Assembly (NCBI GenBank): GCA_024643305.1
Contig: JAHENE010000092.1
Coordinates: 1-7,747 of the forward strand
Direction: 5' to 3'
DNA length: 7,747 nucleotides
Source of the DNA: Thiobacillaceae bacterium
GTDB taxonomy: Bacteria > Pseudomonadota > Gammaproteobacteria > Burkholderiales > Thiobacillaceae
The notes below the pieces were generated by a model. The model had not been told where the DNA came from, did not search any database, and was given only the letters and a program-made list of their open reading frames with translations. Made by a program: the position numbers and the translations under genes. Below are positions 1-6,449 of the stretch, piece by piece. How positions within the stretch are numbered: the first letter of the stretch is position 1; each line of letters starts with the position of its first letter.

Positions 1-288
1 GGCACTACGGGCAGTAATGGTTTGGCTGGTATGGCTGGTGTAGCCGGTGCCGTTACACAGAAATCAGACCCTACCCGTGTGGTCGCGGTGGCGGGTGTGC
101 GCGGGCTCAATGAAGAAGACCTCAAGGGCGCAAAATACAATGCGGCTGAACTCTCAAAACTGGAGGGGTATGCCGTGACAGGAACACAAGCAAAAGCCTT
201 CGCGGAAAAGTCCGGCCTCAAGCCGCAAAATGTGGCTTCGCTGCCGAAGCCAGAATCGCAGTCCGAATCGGGTTGGAGGGACAACTGA
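1..288 (+). CDS. Unrecognised protein, C-terminal part (5' end outside window)
   Basis: The frame is open from base 1 to the TGA at 286-288 with no stop, so this is probably the last 95 codons of a longer gene rather than a protein starting at the TTG at 22 or the ATG at 31. The visible part begins with a Gly/Ala-rich stretch containing three L/M/V-Ala-Gly triplets. A compact, mostly soluble segment follows, with motifs VVAVAGVRGL and KLEGYAVTG, then a Ser/Glu/Pro-rich tail. No membrane segment or catalytic motif is seen. The stop codon directly abuts the ATG of the M48 protease, so the two are probably cotranscribed. The role may be an envelope-associated partner of that protease, but this is context only and I do not recognise the family. 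Confidence 0.7.
   Translation, partial: GTTGSNGLAGMAGVAGAVTQKSDPTRVVAVAGVRGLNEEDLKGAKYNAAELSKLEGYAVTGTQAKAFAEKSGLKPQNVASLPKPESQSESGWRDN
22..48 (+). repeat. Three degenerate 9-bp tandem units inside the first CDS
   Basis: TTGGCTGGT, ATGGCTGGT and GTAGCCGGT follow one another in frame and encode Leu/Met/Val-Ala-Gly three times. It is a short low-complexity coding repeat that may extend to the left of the window edge. A flexible Gly/Ala linker is the simplest reading. Confidence 0.55.
275..280 (+). promoter_or_regulatory. Shine-Dalgarno site of the M48 protease gene
   Basis: GGAGGG lies eight bases before the ATG at 289, inside the last codons of the preceding gene. It is the strongest ribosome binding site in the window. 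It fixes the protease start and suggests efficient, independent initiation despite the abutting stop codon. Confidence 0.75.
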
Positions 289-1203
289 ATGAAGAAGCAT
301 ATTTTATCGTTGGCGCTGACCCTGGCGCTGGGTGCGTTCTCCAGCGCAAGCAGTGGCGCGTTTGATTTCGGCAAAATTCTCGAAACCATGGGACAGGTTC
401 CCAAGCAGCAGAAATCAGACCCAAGCAAGCCGGCTGAGCAGCCTGCCAAATCGCAAACACAGGAAGCCGCCAAGGAACAGCCTATGGCGATCAATCTGTT
501 TGGCAAGACCAGCCTGGAAGATGAAATCCGCATTGGCCGGCAGGTATCAGGTGATCTGCTGGGAGCCGCTCCACTCGTCAAGGACGAGACCCTTCAGCGT
601 TATGTGAATAGCGTGGGGCGCTGGGTGGCCTTGCAAAGCAATCGCCCGGATATCCCCTGGCATTTTGGCGTGATCGAGTCTGAAGACATTAACGCCTTTT
701 CCGCTCCCGGTGGATTCGTTTTTTTGACAAAGGGCCTGTACAAGCGCCTGAACAATGAAGCAGAACTTGCGGGTGTTCTGGGACACGAAATCGCACACGT
801 CACCAAGAAGCACCACCTGAATCTGCTGAAGCAGTCGCAACTGATTGGCATGCTGGCACAAACCGTTTCGAAAGAGGTGTCAAGTGGTGACCAGGGTGTG
901 CAGAACCTGATCGGCAATGGCGCCGAAATGATGGCGCGGGGACTCGACAAGGACGCAGAGTACGAGGCCGACAGGATTGGCATCGTGTATGCCGCACGTT
1001 CCGGATACGATGCATGGGGTTTGCCAACTGTTCTTCAGGACATGGCGACACTGAATACCAAGGATGATCGTCTGTCCCTGCTGTACAAGACGCACCCGAC
1101 GGCAGCGGATCGCCTGACTCAACTCGGTGAAGCCGTTGGCGACCGCTTTGATAGCCTGGTTGCCGGCAAGGAGTTCCCTGAACGCTTCTATCGTATCCGG
1201 TGA
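289..1203 (+). CDS. Exported M48-family zinc metalloprotease
   Basis: This 304-residue protein starts with a typical signal peptide (MKK, hydrophobic core about 5-20, Ala/Ser-rich end). There is no lipobox cysteine, so a soluble periplasmic location is likely. Residues 35-65 are a Pro/Gln/Lys-rich linker. The M48 domain follows: zinc-binding and catalytic HEIAH at 166-170, a second motif EYEAD at 224-228 in which Glu224 should be the third zinc ligand, and a THP motif with His269 near the C-terminus. The last matches the conserved HP...R segment of BepA-like enzymes. The protein is much shorter than BepA because it has no TPR tail, and nearer LoiP (YggG) in size. Known family members degrade or help assemble outer-membrane and periplasmic proteins. 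The 3' end overlaps the cyclase gene by 4 bp. Family is certain; substrate is unknown. Confidence 0.93.
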   Translation: MKKHILSLALTLALGAFSSASSGAFDFGKILETMGQVPKQQKSDPSKPAEQPAKSQTQEAAKEQPMAINLFGKTSLEDEIRIGRQVSGDLLGAAPLVKDETLQRYVNSVGRWVALQSNRPDIPWHFGVIESEDINAFSAPGGFVFLTKGLYKRLNNEAELAGVLGHEIAHVTKKHHLNLLKQSQLIGMLAQTVSKEVSSGDQGVQNLIGNGAEMMARGLDKDAEYEADRIGIVYAARSGYDAWGLPTVLQDMATLNTKDDRLSLLYKTHPTAADRLTQLGEAVGDRFDSLVAGKEFPERFYRIR

Positions 1204-3416
1204 AGCTGCAAGCCAGAAAACTTGCCATACCGTGGCTGATTGCCGCGGTATGGCTGTTTACCCTGGTGCTGCATGAAGCCTCCGTTTTGCACCTGGGATT
1301 TGTCGATCGCCTCGATGACACAATCTACGACCTCAACCTGAAAAGAGCGGCAGCTCGAATCGTCGATGATCGAATCGCGATTCTCGATATCGACGAGGCC
1401 AGTCTCAAGGAAATTGGACGCTGGCCGTGGAGCCGAGACAAAATGGCCTCGCTTGTCGATCGGCTTTATAGCGATTACGGCATTATGGCCATGGGCTTCG
1501 ACGTCGTTTTCGCTGAACCGGATATCAGTTCCGGGATTGCCACACTCGATCAATTGGCCAAAAAGGATCTGGTAGGCAACAAACCTTTTCTCAGTCAATA
1601 CAGCCGCCTGCGCCCCCAGCTTGATTTTGACGGCCGATTTGCCGAAACCCTTTCTGGCAAACTCCTTTCCTTGGGTTATTACTTCATCACGCCGGGTCTG
1701 CCCCCTGGGGTAACTGGCGCCTTGCCGTCGGCCAGTCTCCCCGAAAATGTTTTGGGCGGGAGCGAGAAGAATCTGGTTGAGGCCATTGGCTATGGCGCCA
1801 ACCTCAAGAATTTCCAGGATGCAGCAGGCATTGGAGGCTATTTTTCCGTGTTGCCGGATGCTGATGGCACCATACGCAAGGTGCATCTGCTGACACGATA
1901 TCAGGGCGGGTTGTATGAGGCCCTCAGTGCGGCTACTTTGAGCGCCGCATACGGAGGGGAACCGCTGGCTGCAGGCGTTGATGAAAGCAATATTGTGGGT
2001 CGCCACTATCGCCAGCCATGGGTGGAAATTGGCGGCATACGAGTCAACCTCAATGCCGATGGCGGTGCCTGGGTTCCGTACAGTGCCGGCACCTTCCCCT
2101 ATGTCTCGGCAATCGATGTGCTTTCCGGCAAGACAGAAAAATCCCTGCTGGAAAACCGCATCGTGCTGGTAGGTTCTTCTGCGCCTGGAATGCTGGATTT
2201 GCGCGTCACGCCATTTTCCAAGGCCTTTCCCGGGGTGGAGATTCACGCCCACATGATTGCAGCCATTCTGGATGGAAACAGTGGTTTCACTCCGCCCTGG
2301 ACGCATGATGCGATCCTGGCGCTGACACTGATTGCGGGCTTGTTGCTGGCATTTTCCTTGCCCGTGATTGGGCCCATCTACGGTTTGGGGCTGACTTTAC
2401 TGGTTATTGCCGGCATGGTGGGCGGCTACTGGGGGGCTTGGCAGAAGCACTGGATACTGCCGCTGGCCGGACCACTGGTGACGGCGGTTGGGCTTTACCT
2501 TTTGTCCACGGCATATGGCTTCCTGGCCGAAACGCGCAACAAGCGCCAGATTACCAAGCTGTTCGGCCAATATGTTCCGCCGGAACTGGCCGAGGAAATG
2601 AGCCGTGACCCACAGAACTACAGCATGGAAGGACAGTCGCGAGAGATGACCGTACTGTTCTCCGATATCCGCGGTTTTACCAATTTCTCTGAGAAACTGC
2701 CGCCGACCGAACTGGCTGAAGTACTCAATAACTATCTCGGAACCATGACTGCCATCGTCCAGCAGAACAAGGGCACCATCGACAAATACATCGGCGATGC
2801 CGTCATGGCCTTCTGGAATGCGCCGCTGGACATGCCCAGCCATGCCGAAGCCGCGGTGCAGACTGCGCTCGACATGCAGGCGGCGCTGCCTGCACTGAAC
2901 GAGCAGTTTGCCGCGCGCAACTGGCCGAACGTGAAAATCGGCGTGGGGGTCAATACGGGGCGCATGAGTGTGGGCGACATGGGATCGGTGTTCCGCATGT
3001 CCTACACTGTCATGGGCGATGCGGTTAATCTGGGCTCGCGTCTTGAAGGTATTACCAAACAATATGGCGTTGGCATCCTGGCCACGCAAACGACCGTTGA
3101 AGCAGACGACAGGCACGTTTTCATGAAAGTCGACGATGTGCGGGTCAAGGGCAAGGAGCAGCCAGTCGCGATTTATGAGCCGCTTGGCCTAAAGGGGGGC
3201 ATTGATCCGGCCGTGAATAGTCATGCAGGACGATTTGAGCAGGCCTTTGCAGCCTACCAGCATCAAAATTGGGATGAGGCAGAAACCCTACTGAAGGAAT
3301 TGAATACGGAATCGCCCAGAGCGTTGTACGATATCTACCTTGAACGAATCGCGCATTTTCGCGAGGCGCCTCCGCCGGAGAACTGGGATGGCGTATTTGT
3401 ATACACAACCAAGTAA
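1200..3416 (+). CDS. CHASE2-domain class III adenylyl cyclase (membrane receptor cyclase)
   Basis: This 738-residue protein is predicted to make cAMP from ATP. A membrane anchor at about 10-26 leads into an extracytoplasmic CHASE2 sensor domain (about 30-355). Three hydrophobic helices follow (about 370-390, 392-410 and 418-441), then a cytosolic class III cyclase domain (about 478-660). Metal-binding aspartates are Asp489 (FSDIRGF) and Asp533 (GDAVMAF). Transition-state residues Asn610 and Arg614 lie in NLGSR. Lys529 and Thr603 occupy the purine-selecting positions, the Lys/Thr pair of class IIIb adenylyl cyclases, so ATP is favoured over GTP. A short helical TPR-like tail (about 678-715) ends in PPENWDGVF. 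The start is GTG, in a GTGA overlap with the protease stop. The nearest AAGGAG (1168-1173) is too far away, so translation is probably coupled. All catalytic residues are present. The signal sensed is unknown. Confidence 0.95.
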   Translation: MKLQARKLAIPWLIAAVWLFTLVLHEASVLHLGFVDRLDDTIYDLNLKRAAARIVDDRIAILDIDEASLKEIGRWPWSRDKMASLVDRLYSDYGIMAMGFDVVFAEPDISSGIATLDQLAKKDLVGNKPFLSQYSRLRPQLDFDGRFAETLSGKLLSLGYYFITPGLPPGVTGALPSASLPENVLGGSEKNLVEAIGYGANLKNFQDAAGIGGYFSVLPDADGTIRKVHLLTRYQGGLYEALSAATLSAAYGGEPLAAGVDESNIVGRHYRQPWVEIGGIRVNLNADGGAWVPYSAGTFPYVSAIDVLSGKTEKSLLENRIVLVGSSAPGMLDLRVTPFSKAFPGVEIHAHMIAAILDGNSGFTPPWTHDAILALTLIAGLLLAFSLPVIGPIYGLGLTLLVIAGMVGGYWGAWQKHWILPLAGPLVTAVGLYLLSTAYGFLAETRNKRQITKLFGQYVPPELAEEMSRDPQNYSMEGQSREMTVLFSDIRGFTNFSEKLPPTELAEVLNNYLGTMTAIVQQNKGTIDKYIGDAVMAFWNAPLDMPSHAEAAVQTALDMQAALPALNEQFAARNWPNVKIGVGVNTGRMSVGDMGSVFRMSYTVMGDAVNLGSRLEGITKQYGVGILATQTTVEADDRHVFMKVDDVRVKGKEQPVAIYEPLGLKGGIDPAVNSHAGRFEQAFAAYQHQNWDEAETLLKELNTESPRALYDIYLERIAHFREAPPPENWDGVFVYTTK

Positions 3417-3422
3417 TAAATA

Positions 3423-4187
3423 ATGAAACTCAACATACTGGGGTGTGGCGGGGGCATAGGCAGCGGCCACCATACCACCTGTTTACTGCTGGATGAGGAT
3501 GTGCTGATTGATGCCGGTAGCGGCATCACCTCGTTAAGCCTTGAACAACTTGCCTGCATCGATCACGTATTTGTCACACACAGTCATCTTGACCATGTTC
3601 TTGGTATACCGCTGCTGATAGATGCCGTGGGTGACCGGCGGAAAAAACCCGTCATTGTCCATGCTTTGCCAGAAACCCTGGAAATCCTTGAAAAGCACAT
3701 ATTCAACTGGAAAATCTGGCCGGATTTCAGAAAAATTCCGGATGATTCCAATCCCTGGCTCAAGTTCGAGCCCTTGCCGCTGGGCTCTTCGGTAAAGCTG
3801 GGCAACAGAACCATCATCAGCCTGCCGGCGCACCATACCGTGCCAGCCTGCGGTTATCAAATCAAGGGAAATGAAGGGAGCCTGGTTTTCACGGGCGACA
3901 CCACCCATAGTGATGGCTTGATGCACGCGTTGAATGAAATGTCGGATTTGCGCGACCTCATCATTGATACTTCATTTGAAAATGAGTTGTGCGACGTTGC
4001 GGTTGCTTCAAAACACCACTGGCCCGATTCTCTGGCCCAGGAACTGGGGCGCCTGAAGGCGAAACCCAAAATCTGGATCACGCACCTCAAGCCGGGTAAT
4101 GAAAAGTCCATCATGGATGAACTCAAGCGTTGTATTCCCGAGCGCGAAGTCAGGCAATTGATGCAGGGACAGGCAATCGAGTTTTAG
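3423..4187 (+). CDS. Metallo-beta-lactamase-fold hydrolase, probable class II-like cyclic-nucleotide phosphodiesterase
   Basis: The 254-residue protein has the full two-metal metallo-beta-lactamase set: His53-x-His55-x-Asp57-His58 in HSHLDH, His138 before GY, Asp159 in FTGDT and His221 in THLKP. The N-terminus (LGCGGGIG, then TTCLLLDEDVLIDAG) and the HLDH form of motif 2 resemble class II 3',5'-cyclic-nucleotide phosphodiesterases more than RNase Z, which usually has HGDH. There is no signal peptide, so it should act in the cytosol on the product of the cyclase encoded 6 bp upstream. The ATG has no Shine-Dalgarno sequence; reinitiation after the cyclase stop is likely. The gene ends in two consecutive TAG codons. 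Fold is certain; cAMP as substrate is inferred from family resemblance and position. An RNase Z-like or other hydrolase is the alternative. Confidence 0.85.
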   Translation: MKLNILGCGGGIGSGHHTTCLLLDEDVLIDAGSGITSLSLEQLACIDHVFVTHSHLDHVLGIPLLIDAVGDRRKKPVIVHALPETLEILEKHIFNWKIWPDFRKIPDDSNPWLKFEPLPLGSSVKLGNRTIISLPAHHTVPACGYQIKGNEGSLVFTGDTTHSDGLMHALNEMSDLRDLIIDTSFENELCDVAVASKHHWPDSLAQELGRLKAKPKIWITHLKPGNEKSIMDELKRCIPEREVRQLMQGQAIEF

Positions 4188-4308
4188 TAGCCTGTTTTGG
4201 AAACGCCGCGCCACCCAACGTCCTCTTTTTTCACATGCCGGCGTTGCGGCGTGCTGCCATAGGTTATGTCATGCCGCTTGCCCTGCAAAATAATCCATCC
4301 ACTCAGTC
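4188..4308. other. Gap between two gene groups with competing inverted repeats
   Basis: This 121-bp stretch holds no credible gene. AACGCCG at 4202-4208 can pair with CGGCGTT at 4239-4245. The overlapping ACGCCGC at 4203-4209 can instead pair with GCGGCGT at 4246-4252. Loops are 30 bases or more and no T-run follows either stem, so this is not a standard terminator. No convincing -35/-10 pair was seen, although a promoter for the next gene would be expected here. Confidence 0.35.
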
Positions 4309-4971
4309 ATGTCCCCTGAATCCCAAAGCAAGCCAACTGCTTCCGCCCCGGACGCACTGTTGCTGATAACGGGCGGTTGCCCGCATTGCCCTGCCGCATT
4401 GCAGGCGCTGACCGTATTGCTCAAAGAGGGCGCCATTGGTCGGCTGCAAGTCATCAACGTTGCCCTGCACATAGAAGAAGCGGAGATGCGCGGCGTGCAG
4501 TCCGTGCCCTGGATGAAGATCGGGCCATTTGAAGTGGAAGGTATCAGCACGCCGGCCAAATTGCGCGAGCTCGCACAGGGCGTGAACGATGATGCAGTCT
4601 TTGATGCATGGTCACTGGAACTTCTGAAGGCGGGCAAGCGGCAAAAATTCGAGGAACTGGTCAGAGAGGAGCCGCAGCGCATTCAAGCGCTGGCACGCCT
4701 GATGAACAATCCGGAATCCAGCATGGTCATCCGCTTGGGTATTGGCGCCATTCTGGAAGAACTTCACGGCACCGGTTTGAGCGAGTCTTTGGTTCCGGCG
4801 TTTGGTGAAATGCTGAAAAGCGAAGACAGCCTGTTGCGTGCCGACGCCTGTCATTTCATGACGCTCATCGGCGGAGCGGAGAGCCGGCCATACATGCTGG
4901 CTTGCATGAATGATGCCAACCCGGAAATCCGCGAAATGGCAGAGGAGTGGCTGGCTGAAAATCCAGCCTGA
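4309..4971 (+). CDS. Thioredoxin-like domain (CPHC) fused to HEAT-like helical tail
   Basis: This 220-residue protein has no signal peptide or membrane helix and is probably cytosolic. Residues about 15-92 form a thioredoxin/glutaredoxin-like domain with the redox motif Cys24-Pro-His-Cys27 and a probable cis-proline Pro67 in SVPW. The CPHC dipeptide is that of DsbA, unlike the CGPC of thioredoxin. Residues about 100-218 are helical and contain HEAT-like units (around 135-155, 162-190 and 195-216), which usually bind proteins. An in-frame TAA at 4291-4293 makes the ATG at 4309 the first possible start, but no Shine-Dalgarno site precedes it. A dithiol oxidoreductase or redox-responsive adaptor is plausible. 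The partner is unknown and I do not recognise a named gene. Confidence 0.85.
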   Translation: MSPESQSKPTASAPDALLLITGGCPHCPAALQALTVLLKEGAIGRLQVINVALHIEEAEMRGVQSVPWMKIGPFEVEGISTPAKLRELAQGVNDDAVFDAWSLELLKAGKRQKFEELVREEPQRIQALARLMNNPESSMVIRLGIGAILEELHGTGLSESLVPAFGEMLKSEDSLLRADACHFMTLIGGAESRPYMLACMNDANPEIREMAEEWLAENPA

Positions 4972-4987
4972 GATCGTGTTTCAGCAT

Positions 4988-4991
4988 GAGG
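4988..4991 (+). promoter_or_regulatory. Shine-Dalgarno site favouring the inner start of the VTT gene
   Basis: GAGG lies six bases before the ATG at 4998. The outer in-frame ATG at 4986 has no such site upstream, so the inner codon is the better start. Confidence 0.5.
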
Positions 4992-4997
4992 CTTGTA

Positions 4998-5585
4998 ATG
5001 AACCGGGAAACAGTCCTGAAGGCGCTTGTAAAGTACAGAAGAATCTACGCTGTTCTTCTGTTCCTGGCCCTGTTGTTTGCCGTATCAGAGTTTTCCGGAC
5101 TCAGGGGCCATTTCAATCTTGATTTCTTGCAGAACAAAATACAGCAACACCGGGTCGGAGGGCTGCTGATTTTTATCCTGCTGTTCTCGATGGGAAACCT
5201 GATACAGATTCCAGGATTGATTTTTCTTGCGGCTGCCGTCCTTGCGCTGGGCAGAACCACGGGAGGCATTGCCACCTATATCGCCGCAAGTGTTTCCTGC
5301 GTGCTTACTTTTTTTGCCATCAGGTTCGTTGGCGGCGATGTTCTCAGGCAACTGGACAATAAAATTGCCGCCGCGTTGTTCCGGCAATTGGACGCGCACC
5401 CAGTAAAAAGTATATTGCTGCTCCGGATGCTGTTTCAGACGGCGCCTGCCGTCAATTACGCCTTTGCGCTATCCGGCGTAAGGTTCCGCCATTATCTGGC
5501 GGGTACCCTGCTGGGGCTTCCCTTGCCAATTTTTCTGTATTGCCTGTTTTTTGATTACCTGGCAAAAAGCCTGGGCATTTTGTAG
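4998..5585 (+). CDS. VTT-domain (TVP38/TMEM64, DedA-related) inner-membrane protein
   Basis: The 195-residue protein is strongly hydrophobic. One N-terminal helix lies at about 17-33. A VTT (SNARE-associated, PF09335-type) core follows, with membrane segments at about 54-68, 71-88, 91-111 and 166-187. Family-typical features are the Gly-rich G-R-T-T-G-G turn at 85-90 and the conserved stretch from Arg143 (LLRMLFQ) through the NYAFALSG segment to GTLLGLPLP at 169-177. Relatives are integral membrane proteins linked to lipid scrambling or undecaprenyl-phosphate recycling and to membrane homeostasis. The role of this one is not known. I chose the ATG at 4998 over 4986 because only the former has a GAGG at proper spacing. 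It starts 26 bp after the thioredoxin-HEAT gene and probably shares its transcript. Confidence 0.88.
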   Translation: MNRETVLKALVKYRRIYAVLLFLALLFAVSEFSGLRGHFNLDFLQNKIQQHRVGGLLIFILLFSMGNLIQIPGLIFLAAAVLALGRTTGGIATYIAASVSCVLTFFAIRFVGGDVLRQLDNKIAAALFRQLDAHPVKSILLLRMLFQTAPAVNYAFALSGVRFRHYLAGTLLGLPLPIFLYCLFFDYLAKSLGIL

Positions 5586-5596
5586 TTGCCGCTGCA

Positions 5597-5641
5597 GGCG
5601 GGCCTCGATGTTTCAACAGGCTGGCGCGTCCACAGCCCGCC
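5597..5641. other. Weak inverted repeat between convergent genes
   Basis: GGCGGGC (5597-5603) and GCCCGCC (5635-5641) form a perfect 7-bp GC-rich stem with a 31-base loop. It lies in the 72-bp gap where the VTT gene and murI converge. A bidirectional transcription stop is the natural guess, but no T-run follows on either strand and the loop is long. It is therefore not called a terminator. Confidence 0.3.
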
Positions 5642-5657
5642 AACACCAGCTGAATTG

Positions 5658-6449
5658 TTACCACTTCACGACATGTACGTTGTTCAAAGTGCGGCCCAGA
5701 AAGCGCTCGCCAATGGTCTGGAAGCGTAGCGGCACATCGGTTACATAGAAGTCATAGCGCGGCGGGGTGGGGCCCGGATTGGCGAGCCCTTTTTCATTCA
5801 ATACAGCGGCAGCCTGTTCGGCCATGGCTTCGGCCGAATCCACCAATTTCACCTCGGGCCCGCTTACCTCATGCAACAGTGGTTTTAACAGCGGGTAGTG
5901 GGTGCAGCCCAGCACCAGCGTATCGATATGCTCGGCCAGTAGCGGCCGCAGATATTCCTTCGCGGTCAGCCGTGTTACCTCATGCTCCAGCCAGCCTTCT
6001 TCCACCAGCGGCACGAACAGCGCGCAAGCCTGCGAATGTATGCGCGAATCCGGCGCGTAGTCGTGAATTGCACGTGCGTAAGCATTGCTGTTGATCGTGG
6101 TAGGCGTGCCGATGACTCCGATGCGCTTGCCGTTCTTTGCGGCCACTGCGCCAGCATCAATCACATCCAGCACGGGCACAGGAGAGAGATCGCGTACCAC
6201 CTGCGCTGCAACTGCGGCCATGGTATTGCAGGCGATGATCAGCAGCTTGACCTCTTTCTCCAGCAGGAACTGCGCGATCTCGGTAGTGAAATGAGAAATG
6301 GTTTCCACCGATTTCACACCATACGGCACCCTGGCGGTATCGCCGAAGTAGGAAATGTTCTCGAACGGCAGTCGCTCCATGAGCGCGCGCACGACGGTCA
6401 GGCCGCCGATGCCGGAATCGAAAACGCCGATGGGGGCTTTGGGGTTCAT
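5658..6449 (-). CDS. murI: Glutamate racemase
   Basis: MurI interconverts L- and D-glutamate in the cytosol and supplies D-Glu for peptidoglycan. The 263-residue product has the family's normal length. Its motifs are FDSGIGGLTV near the N-terminus with catalytic-region Asp11, YFGDTARVPYG at about 34-44, the first catalytic cysteine Cys74 in ACNT, and the second, Cys182, in GCTHYP with His184. A longer frame begins at 6476, but the start at 6449 is preferred. Its ATG overlaps the queG stop as ATGA, it places the FDSG motif at the usual distance, and the extra nine residues look unlike the family. No Shine-Dalgarno site is visible, so translation is probably coupled to queG. No residues are missing. 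Confidence 0.97.
   Translation of the reverse strand: MNPKAPIGVFDSGIGGLTVVRALMERLPFENISYFGDTARVPYGVKSVETISHFTTEIAQFLLEKEVKLLIIACNTMAAVAAQVVRDLSPVPVLDVIDAGAVAAKNGKRIGVIGTPTTINSNAYARAIHDYAPDSRIHSQACALFVPLVEEGWLEHEVTRLTAKEYLRPLLAEHIDTLVLGCTHYPLLKPLLHEVSGPEVKLVDSAEAMAEQAAAVLNEKGLANPGPTPPRYDFYVTDVPLRFQTIGERFLGRTLNNVHVVKW

Noticed and set aside
1188..2306. A 372-codon open frame on the - strand opposite the CHASE2 part of the cyclase gene
   Set aside because: It lies fully antisense to a well-supported gene, has no recognisable domain, and its composition is what codon bias on the other strand would give.
2397..3116. A 239-codon - strand frame opposite the cyclase catalytic domain
   Set aside because: It is antisense to the conserved catalytic motifs and has no motif of its own.
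4130..4366. A 78-codon + strand frame bridging the gap between the phosphodiesterase-like and thioredoxin-HEAT genes
   Set aside because: It overlaps the ends of both genes in another frame, has no ribosome binding site and no recognisable content.
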